Part shown: positions 46,349 through 58,454 of the stretch, in pieces
How the letters are laid out: every line of letters begins with the position of its first letter
Position numbering within the stretch: the stretch's first letter is position 1
Assembly: GCA_001692895.1 (NCBI GenBank)
Contig: KV748179.1
Coordinates: forward strand, 3,307,390-3,371,389
Reading direction: 5' to 3'
Source: Cenococcum geophilum 1.58
Taxonomy: Eukaryota > Ascomycota > Dothideomycetes > Gloniales > Gloniaceae
DNA: 64,000 nt
Translations under genes and position numbers: made by a program
The notes under the pieces: model-generated
What the model was told of the DNA's origin: nothing
The model's database searches: none
What the model saw: the letters and a program-made list of their open reading frames with translations, nothing else

Positions 46349-47490
46349 ATATTAAGCTTTAAGGGCACTATATCTAGATTATATGGGACTAGGTTAGTAC
46401 CTCTAAAGCTTATATAGATATTATCCTTTATAATTAACTATTAATAAGCTATATAAAAGTCTAGTAGGAATTTAAACTTTATAATATGGTTAATACTACT
46501 ATAGATTAGGCTGCTAATCTAAGCTCTATACGCGCGCTTTAATGGCGAGAAGTAGCCAATGTTAAGCGGCTGTAAGAGGTATAACAAAGAAGGCGGTATA
46601 TAGAGAGTATAGATTTTGCTCTCCTTACAGAGCTCCTAAAATTTAAGTAAGTTATAGCTCTCGTGGCCATTAATAATAAGCTGCTGCTACGCGCCTACTT
46701 TATAATCCTTTATATACGCAATAAAGTGCTTTAGCCAGTTAACTCTAAGCTTATTAGTAGTCTAGCCGTTTTCGCTTATAGCGATAACCTAGTTATATAG
46801 TAAATTCTCCTAATACTAGGTAGAGAGGTAGTATTTACCTATAAAGATAATAAAGGGTAGGATTGCCCACCTAGCAGTATTAATTCCCTAGATTATTATA
46901 ACCCACTTATAATTGCCCAGCTAAATCCCCTTTAGCCTACTATATTGCTCTAAGATAGCAATAACTAGTTATAATAATATCTTGTCCATTATAAAGCCAC
47001 TCTTATTAGAGTTATATATATCCTTGTTGTAGATGCTATATATAGTCTTAGTGCGCGCTATAAGCTTAAACTAGGGCCTAATAACCTTAGGATCCTCGTA
47101 TAAAGCTCGCTATTAATTATATAGTCGGTTAAATCGCGTTATAAGGCTATCTATTCGATTAATAAAGTACCTAAGCCACTACTTACCAATATAGCCAGCG
47201 CCGCGCTTAGTAAACAGCTTATCTACTATATCTTACATAGCGCCTAGTATACACGCAAATCCTTATAAACCTGACTTTAGTATATGCCTTATAACTACCT
47301 CCTCTTCTAGCTTTATAAGCTTTTTTAAATTAGGCTTATAATCGCGTTATATAGTAATTCTAGCACGTTGGTTATAGAGCGTCGATTAGGGGGCGTTATA
47401 TACTAAGACAGCGTAGTATTCGCATTAGATCTGCTCTTAATTAATAGCTTAAATAGCAAGGTTTATATTTACTTCGTTATAAGGCAATTA
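46349..47490 (-). pseudogene. Element P transposase, N-terminal and DDE part
   Basis: The minus strand encodes the N-terminal helix-turn-helix region and the DDE core of a pogo-family transposase (DDE_1). Visible blocks: DPKVIRP, DIYNSNKSGFIMDKI (family form YNFDETGF), WVIIIQGINTARWAILPFIIF, AISENG.TTN, LIINGHESY at about 46655-46680 (family DGHESH, Asp to Asn), IPPSLLYLLQPLNIGYFSPLKRAY, and SFRGTNLVPYNLD. Two catalytic acids are changed and stops are present, so it is inactive. It ends at the TSD of G2 (46344-46348). Confidence 0.88.
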
Positions 47491-47577
47491 AGTAGTAACT
47501 AGTAGACCTATAGTAGCAAAAAAGTAACGCGTTATAAAAAGTTAGTAGGGCTGCTAGCTTGCTTATAAACTACGTTA

Positions 47578-48137
47578 TAATAAATAGATAGGGCCACCTA
47601 TTAAGATAAGATAAGATATTTAATTACGCTATTGCGGTTTATATTATGGTCTATATAGCGGGTCTATATAGCGGGTCTATATATTTATATATATAAAAGA
47701 GAAACCATATAGCTAGGGCCGGATAAACCCTCTCCTTCTTCTATTATATGGCCTATATAGCCTCTCTTATAATTAATAGCTACTAAATATAAGTAGGCAT
47801 CTCTTTAAGGCGCTATAGAAAAGCTATCTTAATGCGTACTCCTAGGTCTGTCCGGTAGGGTATATAGCTAAAGTCTAGGTTTTGTTTCTAGCTGCTCTAG
47901 TTATCTAAGTAGGGCGTAGGCTAGCGGCCCGCTAGGCTAATAGTATAGAATTTTACGGGGGGAATAGTAAAGAGGTTTATAGGGGTTTAATATATATTAT
48001 ATGCGCTGCCGTCTATATTATTATACGCGGCTCTATAGCTGTAATAGTGTTAGGGTATATTGCCTACTAGATTTTACTAAGTTCTATTAACTTACTAAAT
48101 TCTACTAAGTTCTACTAACTTACTAAATTCTACTAAA
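47578..48137. other. Unassigned stretch between P and F
   Basis: It should be the continuation of E1 beyond P, but I could not read protease or RT in it. It holds a 17-bp tandem repeat of GGTCTATATAGCG (47650-47685) and, from about 48066, a run of TTCTACTAAA/GTTCTACTAA phrases in which F inserted. The same phrases continue at 59013-59130. Confidence 0.4.
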
Positions 48138-48283
48138 TATAACGGAACCTTGTAGCAAGTACTACAATGGGCTCGTTATATAGCTCTACCAGATCTATCT
48201 TAGACCGTACCCTTATTAACTAACTAGCTTCTTCTAACCCTTCCTCTAGTAGTTATTACATTATACTTAAAGCGTCTGTAATA
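48138..48283 (-). repeat. Element F 3' LTR with internal deletion
   Basis: Starts TATAACGG and ends GTCTGTAATA as the complement of D's LTR ends, but jumps from the terminal 35 bp or so directly to the U3-side 110 bp. The TSD is intact, so the deletion is inside the LTR. Confidence 0.85.
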
Positions 48284-48299
48284 CTATCTCCCTCCTCTT

Positions 48300-51200
48300 T
48301 ATCTTCGTCCTTAAAGATTCCTAATATCTCTAAGTTGTTTACTAAAGGTGTAATATCCGTTTAATTAACTTGGTTAATATTGTTACTTATTATACCTAAA
48401 GCTCCTTCTTCTTTATAGGCGCAACGTTGTGCTTATACTATTGCTGCGGTATTATCTCTTAGTAAGATTATACTATTTCCGTATTCTTGTTATTCTAAAA
48501 AGGGTTAGTTTATATTACGTTAGCGAACCTATCTTTATAACAACCGTCCTCTTACTTAAAGTATACTAAAGCGAATATTTATTTATCCTATAACGTTTGC
48601 TCTATCTCTAATGCTAAATATACGCGACCTATTACTCTTAATAGTCGTCTAGTTCCCTAATTAATTTATCTTAGGGTCTTATATTTAATCTACTGCTACA
48701 TAGCTAAATAGTAAACTGTCTTAAGCCCTTACTAAGTTAAAATGTTCCTATAATATAGAGCAGAAAGCCCTAAAGGCTTATATTACGGCGTCCGCTTAGT
48801 TATTCCGTTTTAAAAAGGGTTGTAAGAAGGTTTATAGAAACTTAGTAATAAAAAAACGGACTCTCCTTTAACTAAGAAGGAAATAGATCTAAGTAGCTTA
48901 GCAACTATTCTTCTTGGGTCCCCCTTAGGTAACTCCTTCTTTAGCAATCCTTTTTTATTAATACTGCCTGACCTAATCTCTCCTAATACTCCTATACCTT
49001 CCCTATAGCGTTTTTTAGGTTCTCTAATAGTTTCTAGGTAGTCTTATTATAGCCTATTTACTTTACCTTATACTATATTTTATTGTTAATGTCCTTATAA
49101 CTAACAATCTTTAAAACTTGCTATTTGTCCTCTTCCTATCCTTTATATATATTTACTTTATAAACTAGTGACTTAATATTCTTATATACTAGCTCTAACA
49201 TCGCGATATACTATATAGGGTAGATTCTTATTTTAGCTAGTAGGTTTAACTTAAATATAACTAATAAAATTTTCTACTTAATTTTAAAAGGTCCTAGTCT
49301 AATATAGTCTAACTTCTTACTTAGTTGTCGACTCTTAAAATTTTTATATAGTAGCTATACTTTATCTCCCTCCTTAAGATCTAGTCCCTTAAATCTCTTA
49401 GTATTATAGTACTTTTTTTTTTCTCTTTTATACCTTTTTTACTAATTCTATAAGGTCTATATAAAGATTTATTAGTGTCTTTATTCTTTCTTTAGCTATA
49501 CTACTTATTTTCTTTACTTACCGTAGTAATAATAATATTCTTAGCTTATATCTATAATTTGCCTTAAATAGTAATGTGCCTATCCCTTCTTATAGTGTTA
49601 TATTATATATAAACTATATAACTAGTAACAGCGATACCTAATTATTTTATACGTGATCAATATAATATCTTAGATACTATTCTAGTATCTAATTTAATCT
49701 TATCTGGTAATAGGATTTCTTAATTTTAGTAATTTTATAATAAAGTCTTATAATATGACTTCCTATAGTCTTCCTAGTATTTTAATAGGCTGTAGCCCTC
49801 TATATAGCTTATGCCTCGTTAGTTTATTCCTTTAGTAATTTAAATATTCTTTTATAATCTTTTATACTAGGCCCTAGATCCCATTAATAATATACTCCTC
49901 TTAAAGTCTTAACACTAAGCCCGTAGCTCTATTATGTCCTTAAATTATTCCCTTATAGAAATCTTTTATAAAATACTTCGCTATACTTATTAGGATATAC
50001 TTTACCTCTCTATACTTATATAATATTTCTTCTCCTAAATATTCTAACTATTCTTCTAGCTATATTTTAAAGATCCTTTATACCTAAAAGCTTTTTAGTA
50101 ACTTATAAACCCTATTTAGTTCTTCTTAAGTTATTATAATTTTTGGATAATTATATCTAATTAGTCTATCTATATCTTTTTGCAGTAAAGCCCCTAATGG
50201 CTTTTTGTTATTTTATAGTTTAGCTTTTTAACTTAGAGCGTCTACTTATATATTATTTATACCCTTAGTATATTAAATCTTAAAATAATATTTTATAAGC
50301 ATCTCTACTTATCTAACCTATCTTTAGTTAAATTCCTTTGTTATTAGGAATCCTATTAGGTTTTTATAATCCATCTTAACTATAAATAGTTTTTCTATAC
50401 CTTATAATAATGCTCTTTATTTTTTTAATACTATAACTATACCTAATAACTCCTTACTATTGATGTTATAGTTTAACTCTAGTAGTATTATCTTCCGACT
50501 ATAATATGCCACTAGGTACTATCTGTTTTAATATTTTTATATAAAGCACACCCCTAGTATAAAGTCTAATATATCTATTTCTACAACCGTCTTTAATCCT
50601 AGTTAATAGATTTTAAGAACTAGCTCCTAGGTAAATAACTCTTTAACTTTTTTAAATAATTTTTATTATTCCTTTCCCTATACCTATTATTCTTCTTTCT
50701 TTATTAGTTACGTAAATAGTTTAATATCTTTTAACTATTGCGCTATAAACCTTCTATAATAATTACAAAACCCTAAAAATAATTTTAACTACGTAATATT
50801 CTTTAGTTCTTACTAATTTATTATAGCCTTAATCTTCTTTAGATCTATACTAAATTAGCCTAGTTTAATAATAAATCTAATAAATTTGATCTTCCTAATA
50901 AAGAACTCGTAATTTTTAATTACTACTAGCATCTGTTCTTCTTATAGTCTCTTTAAACCCTATTTAACGTATTCTCCGTACTCTTCCTTAGTTATTAAGT
51001 AGATAATAATATTATTAAGATATACTATAATAAATTTATCTAAGTATTCTCCTAATATATTATTAATACGCTTTTAGAACGTTGCTAGTGTATTTATAAG
51101 CCCGAATTATATAACTAATAGTTTATATAGTTCTTCCTTTAATTTAAAGGCTGCTTTTTATTTATTACCTTTCTTAATCCTAATCTAATAGTACGCCTAT

Positions 51201-53000
51201 CTTAGATCTATCTTTATAAAGATTTATACGTTACCTATTCTGTCTTAAATTTTGCTAATTAAGGGTAAAGGATACCTATCCTTCCTAGTAATGCTATTTA
51301 ACTATCTATAGTCGATATATAGCCTAATTTGCCATTTTTCTTTAGTTCGAACAGTACTAGATAACCCGCTAATAACTATAATGGTCTAATATATCCTTTT
51401 TATAAGTTTTCTAAAATAAACTCTTTTAATGCTCTACCTTCTTCTTTAGTAAGGTTATAGATTAGAAAAAACCTTAAACTTATTTTTAGTTCCAATTCTA
51501 TTTTATAGTCCTATACTATATACTCTAATAGCTTTTTACTCTCTAGTAACTATAGTTTCTTGCTATATTTATAGTATCTTTTTAGTATATAGCTTAATCC
51601 CTTTTTTATTTCCTTATAGGTCGCCCCTACTTAGTACTATACTAACTTAGCTTATTATTACATCTTAAGCCGTTAAGTATCTCTAATATTAACCTAACCT
51701 ATAATCTAATCAATCTTTAGATTATATTTCTGTAACTAAGGCATTTCTAATACTACCTTATTATTTCCTAATGGTAATATATTAAAAGACATCTTAAATT
51801 ATCTCCCTTTAATAGTTAACTAAATAGGTTTTGTTTTAAGATTAATAATACCTCCTTTATAGGCTATTAGATCTCCTAAAATCGTTACTAATAGGTAAAA
51901 GTGCTTCTTTTTCCTATATAGTAATCCTATCCTTTTAACCGCTACTAGAGAGATATAGTTCCTTATTACTCTACTATCTATTAATACTTTAAACTGTTAA
52001 TCTTACTACTTAACTCATAAATTTAGGTATTATCCTTAAATTCCTTTAAGGGTTTAAGGCTCTACTACTAGTTCCCTCTAGTTCTATAGGCCTCTACTTT
52101 TCCCAATTATTAGCTACTTAGTCCTATTTATACTTAGTCCTCTTTTAGCTAATACTTAGTTTACTTTTTATCTTTAATATACTATAGATACGTATTTTTT
52201 AGGCATTTCCACCACTATTATCTATTTAGGTATTTTTCTATAAGAAATCTTCCTGGCTAAAGTATTAAGTCCTCTTAGCTTTATACTTCTACTAGGTGCT
52301 AACTATATATATACTTAGCGTTTTTATATTTTACCTTATCCGGTGCCTAATATATCCTTACTAGGTACTTTTAGTTCTTATCTTTAGGTACTCTATATAT
52401 ATTATACGTATTATTTACGCATATAATCTATACTAATATATAATGTGCTTAGTATCTTAGGTTAACTCTTAGCTCGTCTTTATTCTTAAGTTTAAACCTT
52501 TCTTATATTAATCTAAGCGTTATAACTTTATTTATAGGTACTAAGACTTACCTCTTACTTCTCTAGTCCTCTAATTTCTCCTTTAGATCCTTTAATATTA
52601 TAATTAAGGCTCCCTTAATATAAGTTATAGCCTTTTCTGTAATTAGGTAGTTTTAGACAACTTTTTCATCTAGCTATATATAGAAATCTTCCCACTTATT
52701 ATTGTGTTGCTATCTATACCACTTTTAGTATAACCCCTTAAGTGTATACGGCTTATCTATAAGGAAGTATCTCCTTATTACTATATTATAATAGCCTTTT
52801 ATATATCGTTCTTTAAACTTAGTTAGAATCCCTAAATCCTCTTTTTATTCTAGTTTAGTAAGCTATTTAGCTCTTAGTATGCCTACTCTAGGCCTATTAG
52901 TGATTCTTTATATAGGTACTCTGTCCCTTATATAACCTAGTATACTAAATCTCTTATTTAGTTTCTAATTTTGCTATAAGGTAATTTTTGCTCTAAATTC
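48300..53000 (-). pseudogene. Element F pol remnant
   Basis: Collinear with D's pol. On the minus strand the RT box at 51011-51022 reads YLNN followed by IIIYLI (both Asp residues are now Asn). Chromodomain and integrase lie to the left (about 49000-50200), protease near 51950-52010. The degenerate linker repeats of D appear here at 53160-53390. Very many stops. Confidence 0.85.
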
Positions 53001-55080
53001 CTTTATAGTTTCTTTCTTTTTATATCTTATAAGTGGATTCTTAAAGTCTTCTTACTTTTTAATCTTATTAATAGTCCTTATTTATATCTTAAAGTCTTAG
53101 TTCTATAGGATTCTTAATCCTAAGCTTGCTTCTATCTTAAGCTTTACTCCTACCTTAGTCTAACTAGGCTTAGGTATTCTTATCTTATCTTAAGAGTCTT
53201 AAATCTTACTTATCTTGTCTTAAGAATCTTATGCCTATAGGAAACTCTATCCCAAGCTTATTCGTATATCCTTAAACTAAGCTATTACCCTACTCCATTA
53301 GTTTCTATTTATTATAGGTCCTTAGGTATACCTTATTTTATCTTAAGAATCTTAGTTATCTCTTATCTTATCTTAAGAATCTTAAGCCTTTAGCCTTTTA
53401 CCTTTATTAAGCGATAAATTAGCACTAGTAGTTATCTACTTGCTTAATCTTTATAAAATACTCTTTCTTTTATCTTATAAAGCGATAGATGCCGTATCTA
53501 ACGGTGTTATAATTCCCGTTACTAAACCTTACTCTATAGCGGTCTTAGTCTCTACTTCTAATATAACTTCTTTAAGGTTTACACGCTCTTAGTAAGCTGC
53601 CCTTATTACCTTATCGTCTATAAATATTTTGCCTATATTAAACTTATTATCTTTAATATCCAATCTACGTAATAGTTTATTAGTTCCCCTATATTTTAAG
53701 GATTTTGGCTCCTATAGCTAATAGCTTACGCTATACTTAGCGTCTTTATAAATTTAGTATGCGTTATTATAATAAAACGCAAAACTTCTAATTAAACACT
53801 TTTTTGTTCCTTATAGTATACTATTATCCCTCTATATATATATATCTTCTACTAGTCTAGTTCTCTTTATTATATAGTAGCTCTAACTATCTTCATAATC
53901 CCTTATAAAGTAATCTTATTTTTTATAATTTATATAAGCTCTATTTTTAAACTACTAACTTTGCTATAAAGTCCGCCTAAACGTCTTTTACTACTAAAAT
54001 CCCTAGTTTAGCCTCTACTTCTTAATCCTATAATTACTAGATCCTTAACCTCTAGGTTTTTATAGTTTCTTACTCCACTTCTTATCCCTTGCAACGTCAG
54101 GGTCCTTAAAGTAAGTGGTCCGTGTGGAAAACCCCATAAATTTCTAAGTACAGGCACCGAATCCAGCTAATTTGATTGGTTAGTTCTTACCGATAACCTA
54201 AGGACCCATTTTGACGTTGTAAGGGATAGGCTTCTTTAGTACCACTTAGGTTTATTAGCTCTGCGCTATACTATAGTTTTTAATTTAGCTTTAGTTATTA
54301 CGTACTCTGCGCCTTATATAACTATAGAACTTTATCCTAACCTCTCTTAGCTTATTCCCTTTAGTAGATCTAATTATTAATCTTAATTACTTAATCTATT
54401 AACTCCTATAGGGTATCCACATCTTCTATTAAGATAATTACGTCCTAAACTTTAGCCTTAAGTCCCTACTTATATTATGCTATAAGCGCCTTATTATTCT
54501 ACTTAACTTATATAGCTAATGTCTAGAACTATATTATATACTTAATTACTAAGGTTTATTACATAATATCTTAAAGTTTTCTTTCTGCTATAGTTACTAC
54601 CTCTAGGTCTTTAAATATTTATATAAGTTGCTCTATAAACCCTTCTTAGCTTAAGAATATAAACCGCACCTCTTAATTAGTAGTTATTATTCCGTTTACT
54701 TATATTTCCATAAGGTAAGACTTAAACTACTTAAGTGCCTTCTTAATAGAAATAGGTCCCGTATATACTATCCGATCTATAAGTGTTAGTAGCTTTACTC
54801 CTTCTTATATAACTTTAAAGTGCATTTATTAAAGAAAACTCTTTAAGCTTTAATCTTTCCCCTAAGTATCTCTTAATTAATAGTAACTTAATCTTTACTA
54901 CTTCTATCTATTAATCCTATTTTTTAATATTATATTATTTTCTATTAACTAGTTAACTATTTTTTATAATTATCCAACCGTTACAGGCTGCTATAAGTTG
55001 GTATTTATTATACTATATACCTTCTAACCTTAAAGTAGTTGGCCGCCGTTAATGGTATTATAGTAGCTGCTTTTAATGGC
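53001..55080 (-). pseudogene. Element F linker and gag remnant
   Basis: It matches D 9825-12100 in reverse. The gag start region equivalent to MPPKAAT is near 55070. It is interrupted by MITE M at 54085-54226; the DNA on both sides matches D without that segment. Confidence 0.75.
54085..54226. mobile_element. MITE (M) in element F gag
   Basis: 142 bp with inverted ends: TCCCTTGCAACGTCAGGGTC at the left and, at the right, GACGTTGTAAGGGA preceded by AGGACCCATTTT. TA dinucleotides flank both sides (54083-54084 and 54227-54228), as for Tc1/mariner-derived MITEs. No coding capacity. Sequence is not RIP-degraded. Confidence 0.82.
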
Positions 55081-55126
55081 ATATTATTCGACTTTTTATA
55101 TTTATACTATAACTAGGTAGTAATTA

Positions 55127-55289
55127 TATAACGGAACCTTATAGTAAGTACTATAATAGGCTCGTTAATGGCTAGGTGTATAGGTAATATAAATAAAGTT
55201 AACAACCGTAATAATAACTAGTGGGAGTAGTTGCCCTAATAGATTAACTCTAATTATATTTTTTATGAGAATTACTATAAGGAAGGAAC
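55127..55289 (-). repeat. Element F 5' LTR, left part
   Basis: 163 bp of the LTR, ending at GGAAGGAAC where insertion T begins. Confidence 0.88.
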
Positions 55290-55599
55290 ATCGGCAAAAT
55301 ATGGTACCCTACCAATGGCCTCAATGGTTAGTGGTTGACGCAATTAGCGCGCAGTTGAGGGCATTTGGCAACTCGGACCGGGACTAGCCTATGGTTCGGT
55401 GTTTTTTTGACACGCAGCCTGGCGCGCAGCCTGCGCATTTGGCAACCACAATTATATTTACCTCTTTTATACTAATAGCATATTTTAAATATATAAAAGC
55501 TACTTTAAAGCTATTTATAAGGCTAGCAAAATAAATAATATTATATTTAGATAATTTTAATATAATATAGCGATGGTTCTCTTCTACCTATCTACCTAT

Positions 55600-55785
55600 T
55601 TGACTTACCTAGCTGCCTGCATCGCCTACCTGTCTGCATTGCCTACCTGTCTGCATCGCCTACCTGTTTGCATCTGCCCACCTGTCTATATCTGCCTACC
55701 CGTCAGCATCTGCCTACCTGTCTGCATCTGCTTGCCTGTCTGCATCTGCTTACCTGTCTGTATCTACCTACCTGTCTATGCCTGC
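55600..55785. repeat. 18-bp minisatellite (CTGTCTGCATCTGCCTAC)
   Basis: About ten degenerate copies of an 18-bp unit. The period is a multiple of three, so it stays open as a false 87-residue frame (55573-55836). Confidence 0.85.
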
Positions 55786-55841
55786 CTTGATTTCGAGTCG
55801 ATCGATCTCGAATCGTTTATAGTGTTCGCTGGCTAGTCGTT

Positions 55842-56003
55842 GTCGTCTGGCTCTGGCGACCGTCGTCTGGTTCTGGTAACGATCGTCTGGTTCTAGGCGA
55901 CGGTTGTCTGGCTCTGGCGACGGTGGTCTAGCTCTGGCGACGGTGGTCTGGTTCTGGTAACGGTGGTCTAGTTCTGGCGACGGTGGTCTGGTTCTGGCCG
56001 ACG
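55842..56003. repeat. 20-bp minisatellite (GTCGTCTGGTTCTGGCGACG), first array
   Basis: Eight degenerate tandem copies. The preceding phrase GTGTTCGCTGGCTAGTCGT also precedes the second array in similar form, so the whole segment is duplicated. Confidence 0.88.
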
Positions 56004-56009
56004 GTCCTC

Positions 56010-56110
56010 TCCTACCTGCCTGCCTACCTACCTACCTACCTACCTACCTACCTACCTGCCTACCTACCTACCTACCTACCTACCTACCTGCCTGCCTGCC
56101 TGCCTGCCTG
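56010..56110. repeat. CCTA/CCTG tetranucleotide microsatellite
   Basis: Uninterrupted four-base repeats with blocks of CCTA and CCTG. Confidence 0.92.
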
Positions 56111-56308
56111 TGTCAGTGTATGATTCAATTTGGGGGAGGGGTCGGCCCGATTGAAGGCCCTAATTACATTCAAACGGTGGTCGTCTAGGGTGCCTCCCTA
56201 GGAGGCCTTAATTTAATTCGGTGACAGGCCAATATCAAAGCTCTGGTTCAATTCGATCGATCAATTGATTGAATCATTCGTGGTGTTTGCTGGCTGGTCA
56301 TTCAAACG

Positions 56309-56412
56309 GTCGTCGTCTGGTTCTGGCAACGGTCGTCTGGTTCTGGCGACAGTCGTCTAGTTCTGGCGACAGTCGTCTAGTTCTGGCGACAGTCGTCTAG
56401 TTCTGGCGACGG
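56309..56412. repeat. 20-bp minisatellite, second array
   Basis: Five to six copies of the same 20-bp unit, more homogeneous than the first array (three near-identical CAGTCGTCTAGTTCTGGCGA units). Confidence 0.88.
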
Positions 56413-56570
56413 TCCTCTGCTGGCTGCCGTTCTGGTGCCTCCCTAGGTAGGGAGGATGTAAGGAAGGAAGGGTAAAAGATAAGGTGGCTACATAGGGCAG
56501 AGGCACGTGTAGAGGCTATCGGGAATATAGCGGGGACCCGATACAGAGCTTCGTGTAGAGCCTCTGTATT

Positions 56571-56725
56571 ATCTCATGAATCAGACCCCCGGGGAGAAAT
56601 TGCGCCACGACGTAGCTAAGGGCTAGCGCTACGCTTGTGGACCTTACCCTAGTACTGTGGACTCCTAGACCAATTAGATCACACTAAGAGGAATTTCTCC
56701 CCGAGGGTCTGAGAGCTTATGGGCG
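56571..56725 (+). repeat. Fold-back hairpin element 1
   Basis: 155 bp. Ends ATCTCATGAATCAGAC and GTCTGAGAGCTTATGGGCG, inner stem CGGGGAGAAATT with AATTTCTCCCCG. A related unit in the other orientation lies at 57844-58011. Probably a MITE-like fold-back unit. Confidence 0.7.
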
Positions 56726-56982
56726 CCCTTTGTATAAGAACTCAATGTTTCTTGTTAGGCGACGACTCTTCTATTACAACGCTATATCTCAACCCTTTTA
56801 TAACGTCTAGTTATTATAAAAATACTATAAGGTAGGAGCTCTTTAATTTCTCTATCTATTGCAATAAATAACGACGTTATGGCTATATTAGTTAGTCGTA
56901 TTTTCGTTAGTTGTATTTTTATCGGTCGCAAAAATCGTCAGTCGCAAAAACTCGTCGGTCGCAATCTTACCTCACTGCTCTG

Positions 56983-57101
56983 CTTAAAGCTCTGCATGAG
57001 GCTCTACTCGAAGCTCTGCACGAGGCTCTGCTCGAAGCTCTGAACGAGGCTCTGCTCGAAGCTCTGCTCGAAGCCCTACTCGAAGCTCTGCTCGAAGCTC
57101 T
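56983..57101 (+). repeat. 12-bp minisatellite (GCTCTGCTCGAA), array 1
   Basis: About ten tandem 12-bp units with variants (CACGAG, AACGAG). A 12-bp period keeps all frames open, so a Leu/Ala/Glu-rich 75-residue frame (56911-57138) crosses it. I do not regard it as a gene. Confidence 0.88.
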
Positions 57102-57341
57102 ATACCTTATATACTTCTCTACGTCTAATTATCTCTAAAACACTACAAGCTGTCGATCGGTAGTCCGTGCACCGATTGTAAGAAAAGAAGGACTCGTGTG
57201 TAGATTGATCTATGAAGAAAAAGAGGCTATATATACATGAGGTAGTACCCCCCACAGGGGTCCCTAGAGAACGGTAAAACTAGATTGAAACCAGGTCGAG
57301 ACAAATCTGAAGCTTATGTCTGACAGTACCCGTCACGGTCG

Positions 57342-57616
57342 ACACAAGCTAAAAGCTCTTTTTCTTCTCTATTACCTCTACGTTATGGCAATATTATAGC
57401 TCTATTTTATAAGAAGTTAGACATAGGCAGTCGGTCGTTTTAGTCTATTTTATCGCAATCTTGCCTTACTACCAAAAATTACATACTTCTCTACGTCTAA
57501 TTATCTCTAAAATAGTACGAGCTAAAAGCCCTTTGTCTTCTCTATCGCCTCTATATTATAGCGATATTATAGCTTTATTATATAAGAAGTTAGATATAGG
57601 TAGTCGGTCAGCTTTG
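57342..57616. repeat. Direct repeat of about 90 bp (two copies)
   Basis: 57342-57431 and 57527-57616 share a sequence from AGCTAAAAGC to TAGGCAGTCGGTC/TAGGTAGTCGGTC with scattered transitions. The phrase CTACGTCTAATTATCTCTAAAA also occurs twice (57120 and 57485 areas), so the repeat period is larger than the copies given. Confidence 0.75.
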
Positions 57617-57843
57617 GCCTAAAATCTACAAACATTTAAATTCAAAATTAACTTACGTTCTACGACGATGTATCTCACCCCCTAATATTCTTAGTAGGGG
57701 GTTATAATTTATAAATATATAAATATAATTACCTAAAGAATCTATTACATCAATAAAATATATAATAACTCTTATAGTAAGGGCATCGCTTATAGAAATA
57801 CACAAAATTTAATTTTTAAAACATTCAAATCTCACCAAAGCAA

Positions 57844-58011
57844 CGCCCATAAGCTCTCAGACGCTCCGCAGAGGATTTTGTTAGGTGACAGGGGTGCGCA
57901 GGGGGCTGGAATTAGTGCGCTGTTCTAATTGGTCCAGAAGTTAGCAGGAGGGTCTATGCGCTATCCCGTGTCACGGAACAAATCTTTTGCGGAGCGTCTG
58001 ATTCATGAGAT
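57844..58011 (-). repeat. Fold-back hairpin element 2
   Basis: 168 bp, the reverse-complement relative of 56571-56725. Its ends (CGCCCATAAGCTCTCAGAC and GTCTGATTCATGAGAT) are the same as in copy 1 but the inner stem differs (CTCCGCAGAGGATTTTGTT with ACAAATCTTTTGCGGAG). Conserved tips with diverged stem. Confidence 0.7.
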
Positions 58012-58025
58012 AACCTCTGTACGCA

Positions 58026-58352
58026 GGGCTTCGTGTAGAGCCTCGTGTAGGGCCTTATGCAAAGCTTCGTGTAGAGCTTCGTGCAGAGCTTCGTGCAGAG
58101 CTTCGTGCGGGGCTTCGTGCAGAGCTTCGTGCAGAGCTTCGTGCAGAGCTTCGTGCAGAGCTTCGTGCAGAGCTTCGTGCAGAGCTTCGTGCAGAGCTTC
58201 GTGCAGAGCCTCTGTACGCAGAGCTTCATGCAGAGCCTCTGTATGCAGAGCTTTATGCAGAGCCTCTGTACGCAGAGCTTCGTGTAGAGCTTCGTGTAGA
58301 GCTTCGTGTAGAGCTTCGTGTAGAGCTTCGTGCAGAGCCTCGTGCAGAGCCT
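58026..58352 (-). repeat. 12-bp minisatellite (AGCTTCGTGCAG), array 2
   Basis: About 26 units, the complement of the array 1 consensus (CTGCACGAAGCT), hence inverted relative to it. The core 58070-58206 is almost perfectly homogeneous. Open frames on both strands (57929-58360 plus, 57954-58229 minus) are artefacts of the period. Confidence 0.92.
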
Positions 58353-58454
58353 CTAAGTAATAAGACTATATAAGATTGTATAAGATTATATTAGATAATA
58401 TATAATAGTTAAATATATAGCATATAACTTTACCTTAATTACATATTAAGAAAT

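Larger units (their letters stand above)
32432..47575 (-). mobile_element. Element P: pogo/Fot1-type DNA transposon
   Basis: Without the inserted G2, P is about 1.83 kb, the usual size for Fot1/pogo elements. Its ends are imperfect inverted repeats: left ATGTAGTTTATGAGCGAGC at 32432, and right the complement ACGTAGTTTATAAGCAAGC ending at 47575. A TA flanks each side (32430-32431 and 47576-47577). The left repeat has an extra internal duplication of AGCGAGCTGG/AGCGAGCTAG. The transposase is on the minus strand and is degraded. Confidence 0.85.

Noticed and set aside
55573-55836. 87-residue frame rich in CICLPV repeats
   Set aside because: It is an 18-bp minisatellite whose period is a multiple of three; no signal of selection is visible.
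56911-57138. Leu/Ala/Glu-rich 75-residue frame that would form an amphipathic helix
   Set aside because: Produced by the 12-bp minisatellite; nothing gene-like upstream, and the flanking residues come from non-repeat AT-rich DNA.
57929-58360. 143-residue Cys/Arg/Ala/Ser repeat protein frame, with overlapping frames on both strands
   Set aside because: The 12-bp repeat period keeps several frames open at once; equally long frames on the opposite strand and a second forward frame show it is an artefact.
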